Assembly (NCBI RefSeq): GCF_043641665.1
Contig: NC_092180.1
Coordinates: 13,757,891 to 13,821,890 of the forward strand
Length of the DNA stretch: 64,000 bases
Source: Enoplosus armatus
Taxonomy: Eukaryota; Chordata; Actinopteri; Centrarchiformes; Enoplosidae
Direction of reading: 5' to 3'
Shown here: positions 1 through 14,400 of the stretch, in pieces
Layout: each line of letters begins with the position of its first letter
How positions within the stretch are numbered: the stretch's first letter is position 1
Made by a program: the position numbers and the translations under genes
Notes under the pieces: model-generated
The model's database searches: none
The model's input: only the letters and a program-made list of their open reading frames with translations
Told to the model about the DNA's origin: nothing

Positions 1-2338
1 ACAATTAAGTATAAGTATAGTTTTGTGTTTTATTTCTCACTGTACAAAGCTGTGGGAATTTGGGACTTCCAGTGATTTTCCTTATGGCATCTTACACGTT
101 TGGCTACCTGCTCCATCTGTTCCTGAACGTGTCAGTCTGACAGCTCTTTATTAACGCGCCTCCGCTTAATAACAACGAGCACGCCAGTCAAACTGCAGAG
201 CGCCAGCCCCCGCATCCTCCGCCTGCCTCTGCATTAGCAGCAGCCTCACCTCCAGCGCATCACTGAGCGTGATATTGTTTTTTAGAAAGTGCGCATGAGA
301 TTACGCCCCTATCACGGCATCATGGTGCAATCCTCAACACAACAGGGGGACAACAGGAGTCAGCACGCGGTTCGTTTGGCGCACAGAGAAGCTAGAAACT
401 GTGTCTGTGTACAAATTAATTCCGCTCATTAAGTGCGCAGCTCATGCAAAGCATCCTGTCAGGTAAACATCAGTGTGTGCGCGTGTGAGGATGTCAGAGT
501 GCTGTTCTCAGTCCAGTGCAAACGAGACTGTCTGCCGAGCGACTCAACTTCTGTCGGCCTGTCAGTCATGTCAGGTGTGCTGCAGCATGTGTCTGTCCGA
601 AGCGCGAGAGGTTTTTTTTTTACCTTGACCCGTGCATCTCCGAGTGTCGGTCCCCCCCCATCGGATGTCGCTCTTTAGACCGGACAAAATTTGGGGGATT
701 CCAAGTCTCGCAGTTAATCGTGAGATTTTATACTCGTTCTCATGCAATACTTCTGACGTTTCTCAAAGCTGTAGCGTGATGAAAGTTCAGAGGGACGACA
801 TCACGGTAACACCGCTGCTGCTCAGTGATGGAGGAAGTATTCACACACAATGTGAAAATCAGGAATTTTACCTGAGTAATCATGCACACAAGTATTATCA
901 GTACTTAAATCTTCAAGTACAAGTAATCATGCTGCAGAATAATCCCTATCAGTATTATTTATTATCTGTATTATTGGACTATTAGGCTACTGCTTTCACA
1001 TTTAAGCAGCATTTAAATGTGGTAGTTAAGCTGAATATGTCATATACTGTTTGGCAGTGTAAAGTCAAGTGGGCTATATCAAGTAAAGTACCTTAAAAAA
1101 TGTAATTGGGTACAATTCCTGATACCTTCCACCAGATCAGTCTCAACTCAATCAAATCAGACATGAACATCAACTAGCCTTCATGTATGATTCAGACATA
1201 CAAATAACGGTCATATTTCAATACAGCTTTAAAACAAAAAGTCTATGTATTTTATAGTGGAATCAAATCACAGGATATTTAAAACAGCTGAAATCAGCCT
1301 GTCAGGTGGGGAAAGTATAAAATTTTCCTGAGTTAAAGTACCAAACACCACCATGTACAATTATTCTCATTAAAAAAACAGCATTCAAACATTTTCTTAG
1401 GCATATTAAAGCAGTGGCAATAAAATATCCTAAAGTAACAGAACTCACTCTGTTACTCCGCTTCATGGTGTTAAATTATTGGTGCATTAACCTGCAATAA
1501 GTCTTTTAATGTAGCATGTGGTCCAGTATCACCACCAAATGTACTGTGCTGCTGGGTTGCAATGCTTATATCTTCTGTATGTAAATTCTTAATATGTAAA
1601 GCAATAGCCATCAGATAAACATAGTGGAGTAAAAGTACAAAATCTGAATATAAAATATAAAAAATCAAATCAAGTACTACTACCTTGAAATGTGACATGA
1701 CTCATTTTTAAAAAACACGTTCTTACCCTGTATGATAAGAAACGGGAGGTAAAATAGGTGTTCAGCTTAAACAGAGAACGCTGTAATTTCACATCAAATG
1801 TCACCCTTAATTGCTATAAAGGACACAAGCAGAGGAAAAGTAATATGGCGGCTTGAATCAACAGTGAGCCTCTCAGTTAGGAGAGCTAATAACAGCGTGG
1901 CAGTGACAGTCACCAGAGTGATGTGTGCAGACGTAATAAGGTTACCAGCAGCATGTGGTAGCTGGTGCTACACTAACAGCGCCTTCTGGGATCTTATCAG
2001 CGCCTCCTAATGCACAGCTTTGGGGGGAGCTGTGATTGAGATGTCAGATGTAAAAAGTGGTGATTTTTATATCATATTTCTGTTTCCAAAAGTGATGTCT
2101 GTATGCTTCAGGAGTACATCTGTATTGTTTATATTGATAATTAGTTGATATTACAAGAAAAGTGTGACATTCTGTTTCTCTCTAGGTGTAAGAAAAACAG
2201 GAAATTTCTGATGGCAGATGAGTAAAAATTGTAGATTTGACCTTTGACCCACATTTAACAACAAAAATATTTAACGTGTATATTATTAGTAACTCAATAC
2301 TGTACACTGAGGCATTTGAAGCATTTTAACTACCATTT
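1..2338. other. no gene recognised; CpG-enriched block at about 130-780
   Basis: No frame here resembles a known protein. Between about 130 and 780 the sequence is richer in CG dinucleotides than the rest of the window. It contains splice-donor-like sites on both strands (plus: ..CTGTCAG|GTAAAC ending at 462; minus: ..TGGAG|GTGAGG ending at 250), which could mark a promoter or first exon of a neighbour. From about 825 to 1720, runs such as CAAGTACAAGTA and GAGTAAAAGTAC look like decayed copies of the fish repeat seen clearly at 43.5-44.6 kb. Confidence 0.4.
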
Positions 2339-2344
2339 TTTAAT
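2339..2344 (-). terminator. dennd2b: candidate poly(A) signal for dennd2b
   Basis: ATTAAA on the minus strand, about 455 bases beyond the stop codon. It is the nearest hexamer I found below 2799; no AATAAA was seen between 2799 and it. This is a weak inference from a common hexamer. Confidence 0.25.
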
Positions 2345-2798
2345 AAAAGATTGCAAAAGACTCTATGAAGAGTTACAATCATTTTCTTCATCGTCTTGAT
2401 GCATTTACAGTTTTCGAAATAGGTTTTACACTCCTTAAACAGAGGACAACACTGTCGTGAAATAATGCAAAAAGAAAACATATGAACTGTACATCTATGC
2501 CCATGTCAAGTCACATACACACACACACACACACATCCTGATAACACTCTTCACAAATACACCTGGACATCAGTGGTTACTCTACGGCTCACTCGCTGTG
2601 TACCGTCCTGCTATCACTATCTCATAAGGTACTATAAACATACACTGAAGAGTATCACAGCCAGCTTACAGTGAAATAATATGTACATGTTTACATAAAA
2701 AAATTATTAAAAACAAGTGAGAATCATCACAATGCAGAGGCTTGAGACATCAGGTCTTCAGTTTGTTGTATGACTGAAAACAGGAGGATGGTTTCCCC

Positions 2799-5700
2799 TC
2801 AGTTCTTTTTGTGGAGAAACTTCATTTTACTTCCTGAAAACAGTTAAAACAAATCCATTAAATCATGTAAAATGCACAACTTCTCAGAGGTTGCATTTAA
2901 TTCAGGTTATTATACAGTATATGGGGGATTAAGCCAGGCTGAGATTACACAAGGTTTGATCTGATGTAACCCTGATTCATCTGTCTGCAGTCTGTGTAGA
3001 AATCTGAGCATCTGCTTAAGTGTGTTGATCTTCTGATAAAATCTTTAAAGATCCCTTCCAGACATGTTTAAAGACATAAACAAATACTCTGCTTTGAATT
3101 ATAATTTGTGTCTTGTGGTGATAAATAAAATCCTGCCCATATGTAGCAAAAACAGCCTTCTAGTGTCAAACTCTAAATATATATCATTCTGCACAGTGAA
3201 GCTCAAACAGACTTATCAGGACGACCGTGGTGATTTCTATCATGTTAGATACTTATGAGTTAAAACCTGGACGGTGCAAATGAGTAGCAGCAATTGAACG
3301 TTGGAAAAGTGGGTGTGTAGCTCCCTCTGGCAAGATAACAAAAAAGAGTCGTGCCTGATCTAATCTTGTAGTGCGAGTGTTCAACAGAGTTAGAAAAGAA
3401 ACATTTAAAGTTTCCCTTGAAGGGTGTTATGCAGCCTGATTTTAAAACTGCTTTTTAGTCTGCTGCAGGACTCACCAAGGCCTTTCAGAAACTTGTTGAC
3501 TCCACTCTGCTCTGTGTCTGGGAGCTCCTCCAGATACTGATCCACCCTCTGCTCAAACAGACCTGTCAACAGAACAATACAAGAGATTAAAGAAAAAAAA
3601 GACAACATGAAACATCTCACTATTCCAGGAAGTTACAATTATTTTTGTCTGCCAAGGAGCACCATGATGTGGTGAGAAAACTAATAACTTTCAGCCACTA
3701 GAGATCAGTATTACTGCAGTGCCTCCTCCTACACAGTTAGTATTAGAGTAAGCACAGAGGTGGAAATCAGTAGAGAATAGTGTGACTTTCCATCAACACT
3801 TTTAAGGAAGAAAGAGGACATCCCTGGAAACAACTGACACTCAACAAGGACAGTCTACCTTTAGCCCGGGTCTTCCTCAGCTCCCGATCCTGAATGAACC
3901 CTGCAAACATCTGAGACTCCATGAAGACGCCCAGGAAACGACGGATGCTCTTAGACGCCACAGACTTGCGGAAGGCCTCTCTTTGGAAAACGCGTTCTCC
4001 GCGCTCATTCTGAGCGATAAACAGGGAGTAATGGCCGATGGTCTCCAGGAAGAAGCGGATGAAGGCCTCTGACACCAGGCTGTTCAAGGAGTTATACTCT
4101 GTAGACACAAAGGAGAAGTCCTTCCTTCAGTTATTCACATCGGTATTCATAATAAAGTAATAAAACAGATGTGTCACACAGTATGGCATGTTGACAATTT
4201 CCAACAGATAGTCAGACAATTCTTAAAGTAGCCTGAGAGCAGTCAGACTTTAATGATTAAAGAGGAATACGTGGTTTGGCTCAACGCTCACAGCAACATA
4301 AGTAATAAAATGTAATCACTGCTATTGTTAACTGTGTGGAGATTCGGAGACGTATCCTGTAATGCTTGGTCAAATCAGAGTCTAATAAACCACAAAATAA
4401 GAATAATAATGTGGTTGCCTCTTCATCTATTCATCTTATACTGGTGTTACCACTGTACCAAAAGTATAGAACTACTGGAAAATCTGAGCAAGTTCACAGA
4501 GGCACGGACGAGACTCTGACACTGTGAAAGTTACAACTCTGAAGGGTCTGATGAAGAAACTCTGAAAGAATCTGAACTGAAGCTGAAGGGACTCTGTGAA
4601 AGATAAATCTACAATGCCAAGACGCTCAGTCAATATTACAGAAAAAACGACAACCAGAGCTTTAACTGTGAGGCCATTAAGAGAGTCGTTAAAGGACAAT
4701 CTCAACACGATTTTCTGCTTTTCCTTTCTGTTTTACATAATTGTTGGTGCTTCTTATGTTCCTCTTATATTCATTGTTTTATACAGTAAATGTTAGGTGT
4801 CTAAACATTACAACGTACAAGGATGTATGTAAAGTAAGTTACGTAGAGCCTTCTTAAACATCTCACACACTGCAGGTTGCACAAGTGTCTCACTGTGGTT
4901 TGCACATTAGTGAGAACAGGTTGTGACTGACATGCGGCACATGAAACGCAACCAAGCGTTAGCTGACGGTTTTATTTTGGAAAAGAATGTGGAAAGCAGA
5001 GACAGAAAGACTGTCCCACTGTAGGCTCTCTTCCTGGAGGAAACAGTGCACTAGATCAGGTTTTCCTTTTAAGATATGTGTTGCCTTTATTGTATAATGA
5101 CAGCTGAAGACAGAAAGGAAAGGTAGTTGAACTAAAAGGTCTTCATTATTGTCTCTTGAATGTTCATATTATTGTTTTGTACATTTATGTTGTTTTTAAC
5201 AGTACTTCCCATCATAGTCCACTGGGATAAACCTTCCTAAAAATCAAATTCCCATACCGGGAGTTGAACCCGGGCCACCTAGGTGAAAACCAGGAATCCT
5301 AACCACTCCATATGGGAGAGACACATGACAATAATGTGCAATCATTGAATTCCTTTGAAAAGAAAAATATTTTACTGAAGAAAAAATCAGGACTGTTCCT
5401 GATTTTTTTCTTCTCATAGTTGTACAACATGTGGTTGTTCCAGGTTTTTTTTTTTTACCACCACATGAGAATATGTGGACTCTAATGAACCGTCTGTGGA
5501 ACACATGAAGAGTAAGTGCAATCAGTCAGCTCGACACGTACCTTTAATCATCAGAAATACCAGATTATCTCACTCTCTCTGTGACTCACTGTCATGAGTA
5601 GTCGGTACAGAGGACGTCATCTCCACCGAGTTTCACTGAGACGTGGACTGAACATGTTCTGCCACAGAAACTGTGGCTCTAATTAACAAGGAAAACATCT

Positions 5701-6455
5701 GTCTTGGTAGGGAGCAATGATTTGTCACTTATTCACCTTCGTCTGACTCGCTGTCAGAGTCCTGATTGATGATGTCATTCCTCTGCTCCAGTGCTTGCTC
5801 AAGAGCTGCCTGAAGTTTCCGTGGCAACAGCGAGGCCTCGTCGTCCATCTATAAACAACCGAAAACATTGCAGTCACCAGCGATAAACACTGATGTTTGG
5901 AGAGTACGTTTCAAAGGCTCAGACTTACAAGAGAGAACCGCATGTTTTACAATCCTGTTTAAAGAGACATCAAGTAACTACCAAGTAAAAAACACAATCT
6001 TCCTCTTTCAAATGAAAAGTTGAATTCATAAGCAATAAAATGCACTCTCACTCAGCTCAATACATTCATATTTGGTCTCTGATCAGTAACTTATGGTGGT
6101 TAATATTTGCTAACTTTAGTTAGAAAAGTTTAGACAAATATTACATATAGATACATATTGCTGCTGTGTAACATACATTACTGAGACACTTACTACACTA
6201 CATTTTAGCATGTCACAGATAAACATTTTAATAGTTTTAATACAAAAATACACAACATACTTCTCCAGGAAACATATTGCCCTTATTAGATAGAAGATAA
6301 AAGATAATAAACAGATAAGCCATTATCTTGCACCTGCCACTGTTCAGCAGAAGTTTAATAGTCTGGCTTTAAGGTAGTTTTCTTTCTTTGTTTTAACAGG
6401 TTCATAGACTCACCTGTCGGATGAATCGGTCAGTTCCCAGGTCAACCATTAAAGC
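2799..6455 (-). CDS. dennd2b: dennd2b dDENN and C-terminal exons (five)
   Basis: Exons 6455-6414, 5848-5737, 4098-3859, 3562-3476 and 2833-2799 encode about residues 964-1134. Segments are ALMVDLGTDRFIRQ, MDDEASLLPRKLQAALEQAL, an acidic NQDSDSESDE, EAFIRFFLETIGHYSLF, QREAFRKSVASKSIRRFL, FAGFIQDRELRK, and LFEQRVDQYLEELPDTEQSG. The last exon is only 35 nt (GSKMKFLHKKN, stop TGA at 2801-2799). Without it the preceding exon reads through its donor into an unrelated tail, which would be the wrong C-terminus. The degenerate tRNA-Glu lies in the intron between 4098 and 5737. Confidence 0.92.
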
Positions 6456-8408
6456 CTGAGAAAAGGAAAAGAAGTGCGCATCATTATTCAGAACTATTTT
6501 AAAAACCTGTGAACCCCCTTCTTTAATCTCTTACAGGTAAAACTGTTTATTCCACCTTCAGCGGAAATGTACATTTACTCTCCACAAAACACAATCTGTA
6601 CAATAAATAACCATCACATTTAAAGAAGCTAGAGCACAAAAAAAATCGAATTTAAAACACATTTATTAAAGAAGATTGTTTTCATGAGTCTATCAGTAAC
6701 AGGAAGAGTTATAACAGGTCGGTTAACTGTGACTTTGCTGATATAACAATTTTCATAAGCAAACCTAATACCTCTATAACTAATTAAGGGCACTGCTTCA
6801 CTGGGCTTCTTCTACCAAAATATTTATTATGAGTCAAAACTAGGATGAGAAGCAATCAAGTTTCCAAAACCCTAAATTACTTTTTGAAATGTCCTGTATT
6901 ATTGTCTGATTCAACAGTAATTTGCTAAATCAATGACCAACAAACAATAATGTCTTATAACTTAAGATGTGAATTAAACTTAACAATATTTTGTAAAACT
7001 TAAAGGTGCACTAATCAATATTTTTATATAAATGTTGCGTTTACAACTTGTTCAAATGGTCTTTAAATGTACCTTTAAGTTGCTCTGGTCTGAAAGGTAC
7101 TGTCTAAAAATGTGACCTCAGTTTTGAATCCTTTCCTTTGGTTGGAAGTCACCTGGCTGGTTCCCTAATATAATAAAGACTAGAGGTAGAGGAGGTCAGA
7201 CAGACACAGCAACAGTCGGCCAATTTATAACAGAATTACTCTGTATTGTTGTGATTTATCAGCCAAGACACTAATATCCACTATTCCAAGAAACAGGCTT
7301 CAATCACAGAAAGTCGAGAACATGGAGACAGAGACAGAGCAATCAGGGACACCTAGATGAAGACTGTAAGAGACATTGCTTTGAAATGTGAAATCTAGTC
7401 TGGAATAGAGACTGCACTTAGAGGTAGACAGTCAGAGAGACGGTGTACTCACCTCTTCCACAGGCAGGTCCTTGAGCTTAGGCAAAGAGCTGGACAGCAG
7501 CCCCACCAGGAAGGGAGTGGGACAGCAAACAATATCCAACATGGAGCCCGGCAGCACAGGGATGAAGGTGTGCTGCCAGGAGAAGGGGTAGAGCAGCGCC
7601 ACCACTGCATGCATGCAGCTGGACAGGGTACTGATGATGAGAGACAAAAAAAAAAGACACACACCATCAATCACCTTCACACTCACACAAAAACAACCCT
7701 GCAGGGGCCACACCAGTTTAAACTGAACACGGTCAAAACAGGGCAGATGTTTTACCAGATAATGAAAAACTTTTTTTTCCAGACTGAGAGGGGAGTGGTG
7801 GTTCATATGGAAACAACATTTTCCTAAAAATACGACTGCAGTCATGAACTTTTGTAAAGTAGAAAAAAAAAAGTTTAAATCATTTACTGGGCCACATACT
7901 GAACTACAAGAGCACAAACAGTATATTTCCATCACTAAGCTCCTTTCCCAGGTTAAATGACTACTTGATCCTCTTTTCCTTGAAACAGTTACTTTTATAT
8001 GAGCCATAACAGCACAGCTATGTACTCTGGCTTTGACACTTTGTTTTTCCTGCAGCTCATCATCTTTTGCACTTCCACTTAGAGTTTAACACCATATACT
8101 ACGAACCATAATGAGGAAGGGGGAGCCCAATAAAATGCATTATTGTGACATTACTCCAGCTTGTCTGCAGGGGTGGCGTGACTCTGACATGTTGCTATAG
8201 TTAAGCTGGAGGCTTGTTGACGCAATCCCAAAAAGCAGCAATTCGGTTTAACTCCGACAGCTGTGGTATAAAATCAAGATCACAAATAGCAGCCCGTCTT
8301 TCTCACGATCCGTCGCTTGTTGACAGTGGCTGACCCTCCTCCCCTCTGTCCTCTGCATACTGTCCAATCCATGTACACAAAGAGAGTCAAAATAAACTGC
8401 GGGTTCAA

Positions 8409-8442
<34 letters not shown>

Positions 8443-11400
8443 CGGAGCACTAAATCAGTATGGATCAAGAACAAGACCAGGGATCAAACATGGTATGCAA
8501 ACGCACCCCGCTTGAGATATATACACTTTTAATGAGGAATGTTTTCCATGGTCGCTGTCATCAACAGCAGACAGAACATCCAAGTAAACAGACGTTACTC
8601 CCTTTTATGGGACCTCAATCACACTGAGCTTCAGCTGTAGCAAGGAGAAACTTTTAACTGCATTTCGGAGCAACATACAGAGAGCAGAGATCAGATTAAT
8701 CAATGTGCTGAGATGAATGACAAACTCCCACAAACTTTTCCACTCCCTTCATTCAGGCTACATGTTGGCCACGGGCCTTTTCAACTTAACTTCCCATGAG
8801 TCAAATTGCCAAGATTAAAATGTGTTTTCTTGACAGGGTAAAACAGAATTACACCAGTAAAAACCCAAAGGCTACAATAACCACAGCGTTCAGTCTTCTT
8901 AGGCCTTTTCCAGTTCACTCAGAACATGAAGCACTTGCAGCTTTGCTTTGGCCGGTCTGATTTCCATTTGCCTGAGGAGGGCTTGATAATTCCTAACAGA
9001 TCCCGTCTCCTGGGTTTGACGAGTTCCAACAGAGAGTGATGGGGCACAGATCTCAGAAAACCTTCGCCACAGGCTACACGCGGCCCTACACACCACTGAT
9101 ACCAAAAGGATCAATTACACTCATTCCCCAACCGCACACTCTTGGGAGAAGATGAACTTGCAATGAAAACACTCTGCACTACCAGAGGTTGCCACTCAAC
9201 TCTGGAAAGAGAGAGAGGGACATTCCCATTAGATCCAGAGACCAAAACTTCAGACCCTCAGACCACACGTGGGTCGTAAAATAAAAGAAAATACTCTCTG
9301 GTCTCCGTGTCCACTAATATGTGATGATATTAAAAGTGGTAACAAAAAATTAAACATCCTGAATGAAAGATGCTAATTAGACAGCATCAGCAGAAGGACA
9401 TTTTAGAAAAAAAAAAAAAATCTTCAGAATGAATAATGCTTTATTATTTTGGGTTTGTTTAAGTAGATAAGTATCAATGTGATTGCATCAGATTGGATTA
9501 TGTTGTATGATGGTTTTTAGAGGAGTGGCTCTAAGGATGTAAATGTTGGTCAATTCCGCCACTTTGGTTCAGACTGAAATATTTTAGAAACTATTGGATG
9601 GATCATCATAAAATTGTGTTCAATACTTTGGTTTATCAGAATCAGAATCAGAATTTATGACCAAAAACTTCAAAACTAGTGACACTGTCCTCAGCCTCAG
9701 CTGTACTTAGTGCTAATTAACATGTCAGCATGCATGCATTTTAAACTAAGGTGGCAAACATGGTAAACAGTAGGATGTTAGCATTGTCATTGTGAGCATG
9801 TGGCTCAAAGCACCAAGTACAGCCTCATAGAGCCACTAGCATGGCTGTGGACTCCTCTTGTTTGTTGTCCTCATATACATACTAGAGGAGGGCAGAGTTA
9901 ATTCCCTGTCTGGCTTGTATGGCATTTTTACTAACCTTTCAGGCTGTAATAGTCTCTGAAAGAAGACAGCTGATTTTGACTGATTTGTACCCAAAGCAAT
10001 AAGCTACTGTATGTGTGGATTGGTTGGAAAGTAAGACTTTATCGTACCAAGGTGATGCGAGGTTTGTGAGACAGAACCTTTTCAATGTTTACTTGTAAAA
10101 AATTACACCATGCAAGCATAAACTAAGATTCAAAGATTGATGTGATTCATTTCAATCTGATTACACACTCATTTTAATTCATGATTCCATTCTCAGGAGA
10201 AGACAGAAGAAGAGGTGAGGTCTGTGCAGAGCTCTTACGTGTTGAGGTTTGGGAGCTAATCCTGACATATTAGCTCTAGTGGGTCTGCCAGGCCTGGTTT
10301 AGTGTGTGTGAGGCTGAACTGGCAGATACTCCAGGAAACATGGGATCGAGAGGCTTAGTCTGTGAAGCCCAGAGGAGGAGGGAAAATTTCGGTGTCCGAG
10401 ACAGAGAGAGGGAGAGAGACAAAAGCCTGCATCATCACATGCTTCACAGCTCTACTAAAGCACTGCACTGTGTCTACCAGCCCTGGCATGGCTAATACTG
10501 ATTCCATAGACAGAGGACAAAGAGGACTAGTGACTGAGAGCTTACTGAGCCACAGCTGTCAGACAACAGCTGTGCTAAAAAGCTTCACAAAACCATTCTT
10601 CAATGTTAAAGCTCTTCCCAAGCTCAAAATAACACCTAGAAAGCATATAAAGATGCAGCAGAGCACATATAGACCCATAGGATTCCTATGACGAGCTGCA
10701 CATGATGTATTTTTATCCTCTAGCAGAAAGTTCTCTGCTCCCTTAGTCCCTAAATGGTTTACCCTCACTTCCTGTCTTAAAGGATCTCTCTGGCTCCACA
10801 GAAGGCTACAGCAGAAGCCTTTTTACAATTAGAAATGTCTTCCCAGTGGGAAACTCTATACATGTTCTTATTTGAACCACAATAGGAGAACAAGAGAATA
10901 TGAGTTTGGCCAGCACTGTCGAGAGAGCAGATGAATGTGTGCAGGTGTTTGTGTATGTGAGTGGCTACATGTGGGTGTAAACATTCATGATGTAAAAATC
11001 AGCTGGTCAGGCTCCGGTAATGGCCAAGTCTTTCTCGACTCTTTGAAAAACAGAAACATTTCACATGTTTACAGTGTGTGGATTTCACTCTGCCTTTGAG
11101 TTAAATACCACATGGGAAACCGGTTAAGTTGTTAAAAGAGGTTTTGGCTTTGCACCAGCTCTGCAGAGCGTGTTACAGAAAGTGTTTGAGAAAAACGGAG
11201 GACAAAATGAAACGAGTATGCTACCCTACTCCTTGATTAGAAAAATGCCAGCGGCAGTGGCAATAAGTTTACCTGTCTAAGGATTACAGTCACCATTGAT
11301 CATAGCACTGCAGCTGCACAACATGTCGGTGCGCTACATACCTCCAACTCACTGAAAAGCACACCACAAACTCAACATACATCGAATACTTCACATTGTA

Positions 11401-14400
11401 CTTTTTATCATGCAGTTTAAATACCAGTTGAGTTTGTTATTGGCACAGATGGGGACCAAAATTAACACCATTAAAGAGAAACCAGAGAGTGTCTATGCAG
11501 AAACTCAAGCAGCCTCCTGTACCACACAAAAGTGAGCTTGATTAATTCACAATGGCTTTAAGAAGCCATTGTTTAATTTTCCTCTACAGTCTCCTCCCTT
11601 TTTACTATTCCCCTCTCTCTTCCTCTCAAACATAGACTTCTCATCATTAGATGTCTTACTCTTCTTCTTTGCTGCCTCAACATGTGAGACATCCACCTCC
11701 TGCAACAGGACATCTCTGCGATAAAATATTATTTCATACTTTTGAGTTTGAGTGTGGCAATTCAGATTAAAATAATGCAGGGAAGATGGTGGGATTCAAT
11801 GATCTTAACGATGGGGTCAAATCAGGGAAAGTCATTTAGATCCAATATGCAGTAACACTTTAACTGTAGGAGTATTTCACTGCCATGCCAAGAGGTAAAT
11901 CCAGACACGCACATACATTTGGTAACCGTCCTCAACTCTAGCCCGAGGACTCACAGAGCCTGTTTACATAAGTCTGCAGCACTGACAAAACTCATGCAGC
12001 ATCTGTAGGTCAATTGAGTTAAGCAATTACAGAGTGACACAGTTGATTATTTATCTGATTAGACGTCCAACTTGTTATTAAAGGCATCAGATGGTGAATG
12101 ATCACTTAAAAAGAAATTGTTTGTGCAGACTTTCATGCAGAGGCAACAACCTCTCTGGAAAAACCAACAAAAGGTTTCAGTGTAATTTTACACGAGTTAA
12201 GTGAACGTAACACGCCAAAGAGACGTGCGATAGAAGACCCCACAGAAAACTATTGCCTAACATGGCTTTTCCTCTCGCTTCCTGCTCGTACTGGATATAC
12301 ATTTCAAGGGAAAGAAACATACATCATGTTCTGCTGGCGAGGTATTTTGGGAATGGATTATGTACCAGAGCCCCAGAGGGAGCAGCCCTTTTATCATAGA
12401 AGTCATTAATGCTGCAGTGAGGCCCTGTCACTGTTTTCAAGAGAAACCAAAACACAGGAGCTCTGCATGCATGCTTGCACAATTAATCCACATACACACA
12501 CAGTTTGAACAGATCATACAGTAAGCCATGACTGCATATTTAGACACAAAATGATATAACTCATATTTATAATTTTCTTTTATGTAGTTGTTTCAGTTTT
12601 CTGCAACCTATATATATATATAGTATATAGATTTTCATAATACAGTGAGTGATGTACTATATGACACAGATATTGCATTGCATTGCATTGCATTGCATCA
12701 TAAATGATTGCCATGAAAGTTGTCACAAGATAGCAGAATTTCCTGTATAGTTATACGATCACTGTCTTGTGCAATTTATCATGATAATATTGTATCGTGA
12801 GTTACCACATGAATCCCACCCTATGACTCCTTGATGTTATCACCCCTGGTAATAGACGATTTTCTCCAGGGACACAGAGAGTGCCGTAGCTCATACGTAG
12901 GGAGTGAACGTGGCATCATAAGTCAAACGGTGACAGTCGGGCCACAGATCACAGAGGGCAGAGTCGCGCACAGGAAGTGCATTCCTTCTCCTCACAGTCA
13001 CTGCCCCCACTGATGTTTGTTTAAACTGGGCTTTGATACATGGAGAGATTACTTCTCCACTCAAATCTCCTTCCACTCCACCCTCGCCTCCAATGCTCTG
13101 AAAGTATCCCTCTTTTTTCTGTAACAAGAGGACAGACTGGGACACTGAGTCCTTGGAGACTCTTCGCATGTTATCAGCCCCACCCAATTCTCCCCTGGCA
13201 GTGACTCTCATCGGTGTGACCCACTTTACTCCTGGTATCAAAACTGGCAGCTGACAGACTGACTGGCTAACGGACTGACCTGCTGACTTACTTTCTGATA
13301 CTAATCAATACATAATAATCTAACAGTTCCACATCAGGTGCATCTGTTGAGCACCAGCTGAAAAAATACAGAATAATGCTACTATCATGTGTCTGTGTGG
13401 GTAGAAAGGTTATTTTAATTCTGCCATCATCAGCAACGATTATATAGACAGGCTGAGGAACACAAGCTGACGGTCTAGCTGGCAGTCTGTGAAAAGTTTT
13501 TGGAAGAGATATTCTCTGTTTCGGAAGACCAGGAGGCATGGAAAACTACAACAGTGTGCCAGGACAGGTAAATCAAAGTCACTGCAGCACAACTAACTGA
13601 CCTGAAGATGTCCTTTGAACATCTGTCTGCCAATTAACATTCAAACTTTGTTCTTTTGTATTTAAACTCAAAACAAACCTAAAAGAAGGAATAAAACATT
13701 AATGTAGAGATTAGAAAAATGTAGTGTCTTGGACAATGGATGTTCACAAATTGCCATACAAGTCATTCCATCCATGATATCCTTTATTATGTTGAGGGCT
13801 ACAGTGGGCTGATGCCTATTTCAGCTCACAATGGATGAGCAGTGGTGTATATGCTGTTCAGGTTGCCAGTCTATCACAGGGCTCCATGAGTGATATCAAT
13901 GAATTTAAATGAACTTTCAGTACCTGGGCCTGGGCAATCTTATATTACAACAAAAATGTAGGAAATGATCTATTCCATGGCATTATCAACAATTTTTGTT
14001 TTGGCCACATTACAATAAAATATGTACAAAGGCTCAAACAAAGCAGACCAAATCTCTCACACCGCAAGAGGAAAAAGATCAAATAGGTGAAAGAGCATTT
14101 AAATTATGTTTTGGAGGTCATGGTTTCACTGCAGAGGGACTAAGACTAATTGTGGAGCCTCACCTGAGTTTATCAGCCACAAAGATGACTCTACGCTCCA
14201 GCAGCAGCGAGGCAAAAACTCGTATCACCTGCCGCACACTGAGGCAACTGAACAGGCTGTCAAAGTCCACATGCTCCAGTCTGGAGTCAGTGGGCCGCCT
14301 CAGCTCGATGACCTGAATGACAACAGAAAATGTCAAATGTATGTCATCACAGTTTGTGGATCTAATTAACTAAGAAGATTTTCTTTAACACAAATGTATC

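Noticed and set aside
3405..3474. Read-through C-terminus ESCSRLKSSFKIRLHNTLQG for dennd2b
   Set aside because: This is intron sequence after a GTGAGT donor; the conserved ending KMKFLHKKN is supplied by the 35-nt exon at 2833-2799.
7432..8007. 191-residue minus-strand frame
   Set aside because: Only its C-terminal part (7630-7453) is real dennd2b exon; the upstream part is intron read-through before the TCATCAG acceptor.
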